A DNA stretch of 64,000 bases from Sphingobium soli (GCF_020782245.1 NZ_JAJGNP010000002.1:1-64000), one strand, 5' to 3'. Shown: positions 28,096 through 36,387, counted from the first letter of the stretch. Made by a program: numbers and translations. The notes: a model not told the origin generated them from the sequence alone.

Positions 28096-28764
28096 TCAGG
28101 GATGGCCGGATGACCAAATGCTGCGGGTCGCTGATGGCCTTTGGCGCGGCGGGATCGGCGCCGCATCGGTGCTCAAGGCCAGGCTATGCGCGTCGTCGAC
28201 CAGTTCGTCGAGCAGGCTCTGGCCAAACGCCCAGTCGCCAAGACCCGACTGCGCATTGATATGGCCGCGATGGCCGGCATCGACAAAGCGACTGCCCCAA
28301 TATTTGCCCATGCTGTGCGCGCGTTCGAAAAAGATATAGGGGTCGTCGCGGCTGGCGACCAGGATCGACGGGAAAGGCAGCGACGATCGCGGTACCGGTC
28401 CGAAACTGCCGATCATATCGGGCGTTTCTGCCCGGTCGCAATCGGGCGGCGCGACCAGCAACGCGCCGGTCACTGGCCAGCCATAGGCCTGGTTCTGCAA
28501 CGCGCCCCACCAGGCGACGGTGATGCAGCCCAGGCTATGGGCGGCCAGGACCACCGGCCCGTCAATCTGGCGGATGGCCGCGTCCAGTCGCGTCACCCAG
28601 GCGTTGCGGTTGGGGCTGGCCCAGCGGCCCAGGTCCACCCGCTGACAATCTCCGCGCTGATCTTCCCACAGCGTTGGCCAATGGCCTTCTCCGCTATTGT
28701 TAAGGCCCGGTACGGTCAGCACCACGGGCGACCGGCGGCTGCCGGCAGATCCGAATCGGTTCAT
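28096..28764 (-). CDS. RBBP9/YdeN-type alpha/beta hydrolase
   Basis: 222 aa from ATG 28764 (MNRFGSAGSRRS). The RBBP9/YdeN family is recognised by VVLTVPGLNNSGEGHWPTLWE, the nucleophile in VLAAHSLGCITVAWW, the acid in ILVASRDDPYIFFERAHSMGKYWGS-like segment (here SRDDPYIFF and MGKYWGSRF) and the His in DAGHRGHINAQSGLGDW. These are small serine hydrolases with largely unknown substrates. It lies upstream of the YezD-family gene and TonB receptor on the same strand. Confidence 0.88.
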   Translation of the reverse strand: MNRFGSAGSRRSPVVLTVPGLNNSGEGHWPTLWEDQRGDCQRVDLGRWASPNRNAWVTRLDAAIRQIDGPVVLAAHSLGCITVAWWGALQNQAYGWPVTGALLVAPPDCDRAETPDMIGSFGPVPRSSLPFPSILVASRDDPYIFFERAHSMGKYWGSRFVDAGHRGHINAQSGLGDWAFGQSLLDELVDDAHSLALSTDAAPIPPRQRPSATRSIWSSGHP

Positions 28765-28813
28765 GGTCCTTCTCCTCATCGTAATGGGGTAAAGACCTAT
28801 ACTCTATTTAATC

Positions 28814-28822
28814 AGTAGACAA
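28814..28822 (-). promoter_or_regulatory. Shared motif upstream of the hydrolase gene
   Basis: Second copy of AGTAGACAA (TTGTCTACT on the coding strand), set in AT-rich DNA (CTATTTAATC on one side, AATAAAATG on the other) and 50 bp before the hydrolase ATG. The matching copy is at 28024-28032. Confidence 0.4.
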
Positions 28823-28870
28823 TAAAATGTCGCTGAGCCGTGCCTGGGCGTCGCCATCCGGAAAGCAGAA

Positions 28871-28899
28871 GGGGGCGGCAACGCTTGGCTGCCGCCCCC
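28871..28899 (-). terminator. GC-rich hairpin downstream of the PRC-barrel gene
   Basis: GGGGGCGGCA (28871-28880) pairs with TGCCGCCCCC (28890-28899) around a 9-nt loop. It lies 22 bp after the PRC-barrel stop; the following CTTCTGCTTTCC is pyrimidine-rich. Confidence 0.65.
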
Positions 28900-28920
28900 G
28901 ACTAGTGCTGGGAAACGCTC

Positions 28921-29286
28921 TTACCAGGGATAGACCACGCCATAATATTGATAGACGTTGCGGCCATAGGCCTCGTCATAATCCGGGCGGGCATCGGCTG
29001 CGTAGCGCGGGGCATTGTCCAGCACGTCTTTGTCCAGGTCGATCACATAGCCGCCCTTGTCGGTGTCATAGGTCAGGACCGACCAGGGCAGCGGATAATG
29101 ATCGTTGCCAATGCCCAGGAACCCACCGAAGGACAGGACGGCATAGCGCACCTGACCGCTGCGCTTTTCGACCATGAAATTGTCGATCTTGCCCAGATGC
29201 TCGCCTTCCCGGTTGTAGACGGCGGTTCCTTCCACCCGGTCGGATGCGATAAGGTCGTTCCGGCTGTCAGCCATAAAATCGGTCAT
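28921..29286 (-). CDS. PRC-barrel domain protein
   Basis: 121 aa from ATG 29286, with AGGAGAG upstream. The PRC-barrel is clear in SDRVEGTAVYNREGEHLGKIDNFMVEKRSGQVRYAVLSFGG, of which EGTAVYNREGEHLGKID and VRYAVLSFGGFLGIG are the diagnostic parts. It ends with an Asp/Tyr-rich tail (DEAYGRNVYQYYGVVYPW). PRC-barrel proteins of this size are common in alphaproteobacteria and are often stress-induced, but the function is unknown. It has its own terminator and probably a single-gene transcript; the divergent neighbour is the OsmC gene. Confidence 0.88.
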   Translation of the reverse strand: MTDFMADSRNDLIASDRVEGTAVYNREGEHLGKIDNFMVEKRSGQVRYAVLSFGGFLGIGNDHYPLPWSVLTYDTDKGGYVIDLDKDVLDNAPRYAADARPDYDEAYGRNVYQYYGVVYPW

Positions 29287-29372
29287 TGTCACTCTCCTGC
29301 ATGAAATTGCCTATCTAATGGCAACAAGGCGGGGCCACAGGGGTTCCCCCTTTCTTTGCCATGGAGACGCAT

Positions 29373-29804
29373 ATGAAGATCAATCGCAGCGGATCGGCGG
29401 CCTGGAGCGGCGGCCTGAAGGATGGAAAGGGCACGATTTCGACCCAGAGCGGCGCGCTCGACGCCTATCCCTATGGTTTCGCCACGCGGTTTGAAGGCGT
29501 GCCCGGCAGCAACCCCGAAGAACTGATCGCCGCCGCCCATGCGTCCTGCTTCACCATGGCGCTCTCGATGATCCTGGGCGAAGCGGGGCTGACCGCGGAG
29601 AAGATGGAAACCAGCGCTGTCGTGACCCTGGAACAACAGGATGGCGGCTTCGCCGTCACCGCCAGCCGCCTGTCGCTCAAGGCGACCATCCCCAGCGCCG
29701 ACGATGAAACATTCCAGGAGCTTGCGGCCAAGGCGAAGGCCAATTGCCCGATTTCCAAGCTGCTGAAGGCCGAGATCAGCCTCGAGGCGGAACTGCTGAA
29801 CTGA
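29373..29804 (+). CDS. OsmC-family peroxiredoxin
   Basis: 143 aa from ATG 29373, with GGAG seven bases upstream. The two redox cysteines are C59 in AAAHASCFTMALS and C125 in KANCPISKLL, as in OsmC hydroperoxide reductases, which detoxify organic peroxides in the cytoplasm. The N-terminal strand pattern (AAWSGGLKDGKGTISTQSG) also fits. The 3' end overlaps the convergent EamA transporter gene by 29 bp. Confidence 0.93.
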   Translation: MKINRSGSAAWSGGLKDGKGTISTQSGALDAYPYGFATRFEGVPGSNPEELIAAAHASCFTMALSMILGEAGLTAEKMETSAVVTLEQQDGGFAVTASRLSLKATIPSADDETFQELAAKAKANCPISKLLKAEISLEAELLN

Positions 29805-30693
29805 CGACCGGTCGCCTGGCGCGGACATGTTCGCGCCAGGCGATATACAGGCCGCTGGCAACGATCAGGGCCGCGCCGATCCAGGTGGTGGCGAGCGGCC
29901 AGTTCTCGCCGATTGCGACGCCCAGCAACGTGGTCCAGATGATCGCGCTATAATCCATCGGCAGGACGACGGATACCGGTCCCCAGCGCAGCGCGGCAGT
30001 CAGACATAGCTGTGCAATGCCGCCGAACAGGCCGATCATCAGCAACAGGCCCCATGTCATCCAATCGTGATTTTGCGCGACAAAGGGCATGGCCAGCCCC
30101 AGCGGGATCATCGACAGGGTCGTGAACCAGAAGACGACGACGCCGGCTGGTTCTGTCCGACCAAGTTCGCGCAGGACCAGGCTCACGCTGGCCGTCACCA
30201 GCGCCGCAGCGATGGCGACGGCCACGCCCTGAAGCGGGAAATGGCCGGCATCCGGCCGGATCATCACCAGCACGCCGACAAAGCCAAGCGCCACCGCGCC
30301 CCAGCGATGCCATCCGGTCGCCTCGCGCAGGATGAGCGCGGACAGGATGGTGCCGAATATCGGCATGGTGAAGCCGATCGTCGCGGCTTCAGCAGGTGGC
30401 AGCAGGATATAGGAGAGGAAATTGAGGCACATGCCGGTGAGGCCTATGGCCATGCGGCTGGCATGGACGCCGATCCGCTTGGTGCGCACGGTCGCAAGCC
30501 CGCCTGCCGACATGAGCCAGATCGCCACCACCGGCAGGGCGAGCGCCTGGCGATAGAAGAGAGATTCGATGACATGCACGCCGCGCTCGCTTGCCAGCCG
30601 CACCGTGATGAACATCACCGACAGACAGATGACTGCGGTCAGGCGCAGCGCAATGGCGAAAAGCGGGCGGTGGGGGCGGGCGGGGGCAGTCAC
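29776..30693 (-). CDS. EamA/DMT-family transporter
   Basis: 305 aa with ten membrane helices in two EamA repeats. The first repeat has FITVRLASERGVHVIESLFYRQ and ATIGFTMPIFGTILSALILREA; the second has GLFGGIAQLCLTAALRWG and MDYSAIIWTTLLGVAIGENW, typical of RhaT/YdcZ-like DMT exporters of metabolites. The frame opens with a GTG at 30693 without a clear ribosome site, so the start is uncertain by a few codons. The substrate cannot be predicted. Confidence 0.88.
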   Translation of the reverse strand: MTAPARPHRPLFAIALRLTAVICLSVMFITVRLASERGVHVIESLFYRQALALPVVAIWLMSAGGLATVRTKRIGVHASRMAIGLTGMCLNFLSYILLPPAEAATIGFTMPIFGTILSALILREATGWHRWGAVALGFVGVLVMIRPDAGHFPLQGVAVAIAAALVTASVSLVLRELGRTEPAGVVVFWFTTLSMIPLGLAMPFVAQNHDWMTWGLLLMIGLFGGIAQLCLTAALRWGPVSVVLPMDYSAIIWTTLLGVAIGENWPLATTWIGAALIVASGLYIAWREHVRARRPVVSSAVPPRG

Positions 30694-30748
30694 GCCCCCG
30701 CCTTAGCCTACCCGGGCGCGGGCGCAAGCAGCTTGCCCGCCGCCCGGA

Positions 30749-31561
30749 TCATGCCGTGGGCTTGCGGAATTTCAGCGTCATCCGGTCGCTTTCGCCAATG
30801 CCCATATATTTGGCCTTGTCGACATCCTTGTTGCGCAGCACTGGCGGAAGGGTCCACACGCCCTTGTCCCAATCGGCTGTATCCTTGGGATTGGCGTTCA
30901 CTTCGGACGCGCCGACATATTCAAATCCCGCGTCCTCGGCCAGCTTGCGCACGGTCGAAACCTTGAGATAGCCGCTCTTCATTTCCGCGGCGCTGTCGCG
31001 ATCCTCCGGCAGACGGTGATCGACCACGCCCAGCGTGCCGCCGGGTTTCAGCATCGTGTAGAAGGCCTTGAACGTATCGGCCGCCTTGCCGCCCATGACC
31101 ATGTTGTGGACATTGCGGAAGGTCAGGACCGTGTCCACGCTGCCCGCAGGGATGCTGGCGGCCTCTTCGGGATAGGCGACCAGCTTGACCTGATCATAGA
31201 CCGGATTGGACGCCAGGAAGCTCTTATACCCGTCCAGATAGCTGCCGCTCGGTTGCAAGGCGTAAAAGGTGCCGTGATCGCGGATCAGCGGCGCCAGAAT
31301 TTCCGAATACCAACCGCCGCTGGGCGAATATTCGACCACGGTCTGCATTGGCGTGACGCCGAAAAAGGCGAGCGTCTCGGCCGGATGGCGATATTGGTCG
31401 CGCGCGACATTGGCGGGCTTGCGGGTGGGCGCGGCAACGGCGGCGGCGATCGGATCGGCCGCCATCTGGTGGCCGGCATGGGCATCATGCTGCGCCAGCA
31501 GCGGCATGGCGGGCAGGGCTAGGCCGGCAATCGCCAGGCCAATCGGAACGAGACGGTTCAT
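30749..31561 (-). CDS. Exported methyltransferase-like protein (COG4798 type)
   Basis: 270 aa from ATG 31561, with GAGGAT upstream. The first 23 residues are a signal peptide (MNRLVPIGLAIAGLALPAM then LLAQ), followed by a His-rich spacer. The rest is a class I methyltransferase fold: TVVEYSPSGGWYSEILAPLI in the AdoMet-loop position, a strand ending VLTFRNVHNMV, and LKPGGTLGVVDHRLP. This matches a family of predicted methyltransferases often carrying signal peptides. AdoMet is not known to be available in the periplasm, so an enzymatic role outside the cytoplasm is odd; see findings. Confidence 0.82.
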   Translation of the reverse strand: MNRLVPIGLAIAGLALPAMPLLAQHDAHAGHQMAADPIAAAVAAPTRKPANVARDQYRHPAETLAFFGVTPMQTVVEYSPSGGWYSEILAPLIRDHGTFYALQPSGSYLDGYKSFLASNPVYDQVKLVAYPEEAASIPAGSVDTVLTFRNVHNMVMGGKAADTFKAFYTMLKPGGTLGVVDHRLPEDRDSAAEMKSGYLKVSTVRKLAEDAGFEYVGASEVNANPKDTADWDKGVWTLPPVLRNKDVDKAKYMGIGESDRMTLKFRKPTA

Positions 31562-31661
31562 GGCACCAATCCTCTCTTCATCGCGGATGAAGGCAGATGT
31601 GCCGTTGTCGACAGGGGTGCGCAAGGGGCGGCGGGGAATATTCCCCGCCAGCCACGCAATG

Positions 31662-33197
31662 TTACAGACAGGCTTCCAGGAAAGGCTGGTCGAACCCGAA
31701 CATCCGCGCCTTGTCCAGCGTATAGGGGCGCAGCCCCATGGAGCGATATTCGCCCACGATCTTCCCGCTATCGTCCTCGTCATGATATTCGAACTTGAAC
31801 AGTTCCTGCGTGACGATGACGTCGCCTTCCATGCCGATGACTTCGGTGACGTTGGTGACGCGGCGCGACCCGTCGCGCAGGCGCTTCACCTGGACGATGA
31901 GGTCCACCGAATCGGCGATCTGCTTGGAAATGGCTTCCTTGGGGATCTTGATGTCGCCCATCAGAATCATGTTTTCCATACGGCCCAGGCATTCGCGCGG
32001 GCTGTTGGCGTGCAGGGTGCACATCGATCCGTCATGGCCCGTATTCATCGCGGCGAGCAGATCGAAACATTCCGCGCCACGAATTTCGCCCAGGATGATG
32101 CGGTCAGGGCGCATACGCAGCGCGTTCTTGACAAGGTCGCCGATGGTGATCGCGCCCTGACCCTCCAGGTTGGGCGGGCGGGTTTCGAGCGGCAGCCAGT
32201 GCGGCTGTTGCAGGCGCAGTTCGGCCGCGTCCTCGATCGTCAGCACGCGCTCGCCTGGGTCGATCATCTTCGACAGGGCATTAAGCATCGTCGTCTTGCC
32301 CGAACCGGTGCCGCCCGAAATGACGATGTTGAACCGGCACGCGCCCGCGATCTTGAGCGCGGTCGCCATCTTCGGCGACATTGCGCCCCATTGCGCCAAC
32401 ATGTCGATGGTGATCGGCTTGGCCGAAAATTTACGGATCGAAATCGCCGTGCCGCGCAGCGAAAGCGGCGGCACGATGACATTGACGCGCGAGCCGTCGG
32501 GGAGGCGGGCGTCGGCCAGCGGCGTGGTCTGATCGACGCGGCGGCCGACCTTGTTCACGATGCGCTGGGCGATCTGAAACAAATGCTCCTCATCGCGGAA
32601 CTTGATCGGCGCGACCTGCAGCTTGCCCTTCTTTTCGATATAGGTCTGTTCCGGGCCATTGACCATGATGTCGGTCACATCCGGGTCGGACAGCAGCTCT
32701 TCGAGCGGCCCAAGGCCCAGCAGTTCATCGACCAGCACTTTTTCCAGCGCGAATTGTTCGCGGCGGTTGAGCGTCAGTTTCAGTTCCGCCAGCACTTCCA
32801 TGATGATCGGGCGGAACTCCTCCGCCAGTTCATCCTTAGTCAGCGTCGCCGCCGCTTCGGGATCGACACGCTCCAGCAGGCGGGGCAGCACCTGTTCCTT
32901 GATCTTGTGGACGCTGGCTTCAAAACCCTGCGGCCCGGCATCGGGCACATGCTCTGCATTGGCGCGCTCGGACAGGCGCGACATGGCGTCGGCGTTGCGC
33001 TGCATCTGGCTGGTCGGCGCGGCAAGCGGATCGAACGGTGCTTCGCCGGGCAGGGATGCGATATCCAATGGCGGAAATTGATCGCCGCCGACCGGCAACT
33101 CCTCTTTGGTGGCGGTCCCGCCCCCCTGCATCGGGCGTGCAATGCCAAAGCCGGGCTTGGTGCCGGCAGGTCCATTCTTCCGTCCAAAGGCGCTCAT
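31662..33197 (-). CDS. cpaF: CpaF-type secretion/pilus ATPase
   Basis: 511 aa. The N-terminal 110 residues are a variable linker; the VirB11/CpaF ATPase follows, with FALEKVLVDELLGLGPLEELL, Walker A GGTGSGKTTML near 300, the Asp box with TIEDAAELRLQQPHW, and the Walker B/His boxes RIILGEIRGAECFDLL and NTGHDGSMCTLHANSP. It powers Flp/Tad pilus assembly or type II/IV-like secretion from the inner face of the membrane. GGAG precedes the ATG. No other tad/cpa gene is in the window, so it is either an orphan or the edge of a dispersed system. Confidence 0.93.
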   Translation of the reverse strand: MSAFGRKNGPAGTKPGFGIARPMQGGGTATKEELPVGGDQFPPLDIASLPGEAPFDPLAAPTSQMQRNADAMSRLSERANAEHVPDAGPQGFEASVHKIKEQVLPRLLERVDPEAAATLTKDELAEEFRPIIMEVLAELKLTLNRREQFALEKVLVDELLGLGPLEELLSDPDVTDIMVNGPEQTYIEKKGKLQVAPIKFRDEEHLFQIAQRIVNKVGRRVDQTTPLADARLPDGSRVNVIVPPLSLRGTAISIRKFSAKPITIDMLAQWGAMSPKMATALKIAGACRFNIVISGGTGSGKTTMLNALSKMIDPGERVLTIEDAAELRLQQPHWLPLETRPPNLEGQGAITIGDLVKNALRMRPDRIILGEIRGAECFDLLAAMNTGHDGSMCTLHANSPRECLGRMENMILMGDIKIPKEAISKQIADSVDLIVQVKRLRDGSRRVTNVTEVIGMEGDVIVTQELFKFEYHDEDDSGKIVGEYRSMGLRPYTLDKARMFGFDQPFLEACL

Positions 33198-33292
33198 ATT
33201 TCTCCGCCATCATTGCGTGATCGGTCCGGCGAACCCGATAGGACCGATGTAAGACTGAAAAAGGTGAATAGGCTGGAAACTTTGATAAATGC

Positions 33293-33868
33293 CTAATGCC
33301 GGGGGCTGGCGATCGCAGGCGCAGTGACGAAGCGCGGGTCCGTGCCGAACCATGCGCCCACCAGCCGCGCGCCATCCAGCAGCTTGCGGCCCTGCGGCGT
33401 GATGTGGATACGCCCCTGGTCTACCCGGATATTGCCCGACAGGCTCTGTTCGGCGATCCGCCGGTCGATCTGGCGCATGTCGCCCAGATACTGGCGGACA
33501 TAGACCTGTTCCAGCCCCGCAGCGTCCAATTGCCCGTCCTGCCGCTCGATCCGCGCGAGCAGAAACATGGTGATCGACCGGTCGAAGGTGACGGGAAAGA
33601 CGATCAGGAAGCTGATGTTGAAGGCAAGCGACAGGGCGACCGCGCCTACCAGCGTCTCCGGGGACAGGTTAAGCCGATGCCGCGCGATGATGCCGGCGAA
33701 CAGCAGGAGGAATGCGGTCACACCGGCGATTGCCACGCCCCTGTAAAACAGAATGGCGACGTAGCCCAGCAGCGGACTGCGGATCAACGCGACATAGAGC
33801 AGGAAGCCCAGCGCCATGGTGGCGCAATAGGCCAGCGCCAGCAGCAGCAGGCTGCGGATCAGGGTCAT
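33293..33868 (-). CDS. Membrane protein with a possible C-terminal winged helix
   Basis: 191 aa from ATG 33868, which overlaps the stop of the upstream gene by ATGA. Three or four hydrophobic helices fill residues 4-115 (LLLLALAYCATMALGFLLYV; GVAIAGVTAFLLLFAGII; VGAVALSLAFNISFLIVF). Residues about 125-180 look like a compact winged-helix unit: YLGDMRQIDRRIAEQSLSGN followed by IRVDQGRIHITPQGRKLL, the usual recognition-helix and wing pattern, though a DNA-binding role is not shown. I do not recognise a named family. It is coupled to the GT-C-like gene, so the two probably work together. Confidence 0.7.
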   Translation of the reverse strand: MTLIRSLLLLALAYCATMALGFLLYVALIRSPLLGYVAILFYRGVAIAGVTAFLLLFAGIIARHRLNLSPETLVGAVALSLAFNISFLIVFPVTFDRSITMFLLARIERQDGQLDAAGLEQVYVRQYLGDMRQIDRRIAEQSLSGNIRVDQGRIHITPQGRKLLDGARLVGAWFGTDPRFVTAPAIASPRH

Positions 33869-35865
33869 GGCAGGGTCTTTCTGGGCAGGACCTTTCGGGT
33901 CGGGGATGCGATGCAGATGTCGGCCGTGCGGTAGAGGCAGGGCAGGGCGGCGGGCGGGCCGCCCAGCGCCTTCCACGCCGGATCGCGCCGGGTGAAGAGC
34001 AGAGTGTCGCTCCGCCCGCGCGCGGCGCGATCCCGATATTGGGCCAGCGTCAGCGGCTGCGTGAAGACCGGCGTGAGCAGCGCCACGCGCGCGGCTACGG
34101 CGTGTCGGTCTGCCCCGAACAGGAAGGCGTCCCTGTCCGCGACCGCCGGCCAGTGCCGGGTATAGAGGCCGAAATCGAGCGCCCGCCGCTTGAGCACCGG
34201 ATTATGCTGGAGCGTCGCGCCTTCGGGCAGATGCCGGTCGGCCCAGCGATAGGCCTCGCGCAGGGCGTAGGCCATGGCGGGGTCGTCATTCACCTCGATC
34301 GCGCGGACGGGGAAGGCGGGCGCGCGAATGAGGCGCATGCCGACAATGTCCCAGACCGTGCCGGTGAGGCCGAGAGCCAGGAGCAGTCCGCCCAGGACCC
34401 CAAAGCGCCGCGCCGCGTCGTCCTCCTGCGCCACCCGCATCGTCCAGACCATCAGCGGCACCAGGATGAACAGCGCCGCGCGCCAACCCAGATCATTGTT
34501 GATGATGACCGATTGCAGGAAGCTCGCGACCAGCAGTCCCACTACCAGGGTGCCGAGCAACAGGGCGCGCACCGGGCGGCCCGCCGCATCGGCCGGCCGC
34601 TCGCTGCGGGCATAGAGGCTTGCGCCCAGCATCACGAACCCAAATTCCAGCGCATAGTTGAGCGGCAGGAGGATAAGGCTCCAAAGCTGCGCAGCCATGT
34701 CATGGCCGGCGAACAACGAAGTGAAGGGTCGGATATGCAGCGCCACCGGAAAGACATCGGGCGCGCGGCCATGGATGAGGTCGAGGCATTGGGGCACCGA
34801 CAAGAGCAGGGCGACGACGCCCGACAGCAGTAGCGTGCCATCCCGCCGCCATAGCGCCATCATGCCCCAGACGATCAGGACCGGCGCGAGGGTCAGGCTG
34901 ATCCACACCGACGCGCCGAACATGCTGGCATAGGCCGCGCCAGCCCCTACGGCCAGCCACAGGCGCTCCGGCGTATCAAGGCTGCGCGCCCGCGCGTTCA
35001 GCAGCAATCCGGTCCACCCCGCGACCAGCGCTAGAATGTGGTGCGGCACCCAGATGGTCGAGGTGGCGAACATGCGGATCTCGCTGTTCCAATTCTCGAT
35101 TTCCGGTTCGATCCGCCCGACCATCAGGTAGCGCAGCGCCATGAAGAGAAGGTCCGCGCCCGCGACAAAGCACAGCAGGATGGCGATCATCAGCACGCGC
35201 CGGCCACGTCCTTCCCGGATCAGGCTGGCGTCAGCGGCGATGCGCCACAGCAGGGCGACGACCGCAATGCCCGTCCAATAGGCGCAGGCGGCAAAGGCCA
35301 TGACCGGCGATATGTGAAAGCCGCTCGCCCAGCGAATCGCGGCAGGCCAGACATAGAAATAATGATAATAGCCCGCGATCCCGTCGCGCGCGAAAAAGGG
35401 ATCGGTGAAGGGAATGCCCTGCCGCGCAATCTGTTCGATCACGGCGCCGTGCTTCACCATGTCGAACACGACCAGGCTTTGATAGAGCCGCCCGTCGCGA
35501 TCGAAATCCATGAGCGTCCAGGCGCAGATCAGCCACCAGCCAAGCGCGACGAGCAGGAACGCGCCCGTGCCGCGACAGGCGGGCGTGATGCCTCTCAACT
35601 GGTTGATGCCGAACAGAGCGAGTGCGCCATTGAGCAGCAGCATGCCCGGCATGCCGATAGCCCGGATCGCGAGGACATCCAATACTGGCAGGATGGCGAG
35701 CGACAGGAGTATCGCCCAGCCGGCGCGCGGCCAGAAGCCTTCCGCCGCCGCCAGTCCGGCACGGTCCAGCAGCCGCAGCAGTCCGAAGCCGGCGACGCAG
35801 AATAGCATCGGCGCGAGCAGCGTCGCGCCGAGCAAACCGCCAAGATTCTCTAGAAGATAGGACAT
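33865..35865 (-). CDS. Large polytopic membrane protein, GT-C glycosyltransferase-like
   Basis: 666 aa from ATG 35865, with GGGGAG upstream. About 12-13 membrane helices run to residue 520, with a charged loop DFDRDGRLYQSLVVFDMVKHGAVIEQ followed by DPFFARDGIAGYYHYFY (quoted in parts: DFDRDGRLYQ, FFARDGIAGYYHYF), where GT-C enzymes place their catalytic acidic residues. A soluble C-terminal tail of about 150 residues follows. The architecture suggests a lipid-linked-sugar transferase, but I see no family-specific signature and no sugar-biosynthesis genes nearby. It overlaps the downstream 191-aa membrane protein gene by ATGA. Confidence 0.72.
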   Translation of the reverse strand: MSYLLENLGGLLGATLLAPMLFCVAGFGLLRLLDRAGLAAAEGFWPRAGWAILLSLAILPVLDVLAIRAIGMPGMLLLNGALALFGINQLRGITPACRGTGAFLLVALGWWLICAWTLMDFDRDGRLYQSLVVFDMVKHGAVIEQIARQGIPFTDPFFARDGIAGYYHYFYVWPAAIRWASGFHISPVMAFAACAYWTGIAVVALLWRIAADASLIREGRGRRVLMIAILLCFVAGADLLFMALRYLMVGRIEPEIENWNSEIRMFATSTIWVPHHILALVAGWTGLLLNARARSLDTPERLWLAVGAGAAYASMFGASVWISLTLAPVLIVWGMMALWRRDGTLLLSGVVALLLSVPQCLDLIHGRAPDVFPVALHIRPFTSLFAGHDMAAQLWSLILLPLNYALEFGFVMLGASLYARSERPADAAGRPVRALLLGTLVVGLLVASFLQSVIINNDLGWRAALFILVPLMVWTMRVAQEDDAARRFGVLGGLLLALGLTGTVWDIVGMRLIRAPAFPVRAIEVNDDPAMAYALREAYRWADRHLPEGATLQHNPVLKRRALDFGLYTRHWPAVADRDAFLFGADRHAVAARVALLTPVFTQPLTLAQYRDRAARGRSDTLLFTRRDPAWKALGGPPAALPCLYRTADICIASPTRKVLPRKTLP

Positions 35866-35923
35866 GCACACTCCCCGACCGATCATCGATCTAGGCGCGC
35901 AAGGTTAAGGAGCCGCTAACCAG

Positions 35924-35961
35924 AAAAGGGCCGCGCCTCCATGTCGGAGGGCGGCCCTTTT
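35924..35961 (-). terminator. Terminator of the atp operon
   Basis: AAAAGGGCCGCGCCTCC pairs with GGAGGGCGGCCCTTTT around ATGTC. The A-run on one side and T-run on the other make it a rho-independent terminator in either direction. It lies 20 bp after the atpC stop. Confidence 0.9.
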
Positions 35962-35981
35962 CATTCCGGTGCAAGGGCGGG

Positions 35982-36236
35982 TCAGCCCGCCTTTTCGGCC
36001 AGGACCGTCAGACCCTTTTCATTCACTTCGGCAAAGCCGCCTTCGACCGGAATGACTTCCGGCGCGGCGCCCGCGCTGGCGAAAATCTGGATCGCGCCGT
36101 CGCGCACGGTCGACATGAAGGGGGCATGGCCCTCCAGCACACCGAAATCGCCATCGGTGCCGGGCACGACGACCTGATAGACTTCCACCGAGCGGACCAG
36201 CTTTTCCGGCGTCACGAGTTCGAAATGCAGTGCCAT
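35982..36236 (-). CDS. atpC: ATP synthase F1 epsilon subunit, short form
   Basis: 84 aa from ATG 36236; upstream sequence in the same frame is part of a palindromic repeat and is not coding. The beta-sandwich domain is complete: [29 protein letters not shown] (in parts, FELVTPEKL and [18 protein letters not shown]). The C-terminal two-helix domain, which in E. coli epsilon (about 138 aa) inhibits ATP hydrolysis, is absent, as is usual in sphingomonads and many other alphaproteobacteria that rely on a separate zeta inhibitor. It is the last gene of the operon and follows atpD after a 151-bp repeat-filled gap. Confidence 0.95.
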   Translation of the reverse strand: MALHFELVTPEKLVRSVEVYQVVVPGTDGDFGVLEGHAPFMSTVRDGAIQIFASAGAAPEVIPVEGGFAEVNEKGLTVLAEKAG

Positions 36237-36244
36237 ATCATTTT

Positions 36245-36382
36245 CTCCCCCCTCCCTATCAGGGAGGGGCCGGGGGTGGGTGCCATTGCGAAGCGATGGC
36301 CTGCGCCCTAGCCGAGAAGGTGGACGCTCGCTTCGCTCGCTACCCACCCCTCAATCCCCTCCCTATAAGGGAGGGGAGGGTT
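36245..36382. repeat. Palindromic repeat pair between atpD and atpC
   Basis: Two CCCTCCCTAT-x-AGGGAGGGG palindromes (36249-36269 and 36357-36378) flank a spacer, and GGGGTGGGT near 36274 is complemented by ACCCACCCC near 36342. The result is a large stem with smaller hairpins at its base, a repeat type widespread between sphingomonad genes. It falls inside the atp operon. Confidence 0.75.
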
Positions 36383-36387
36383 TGTTT

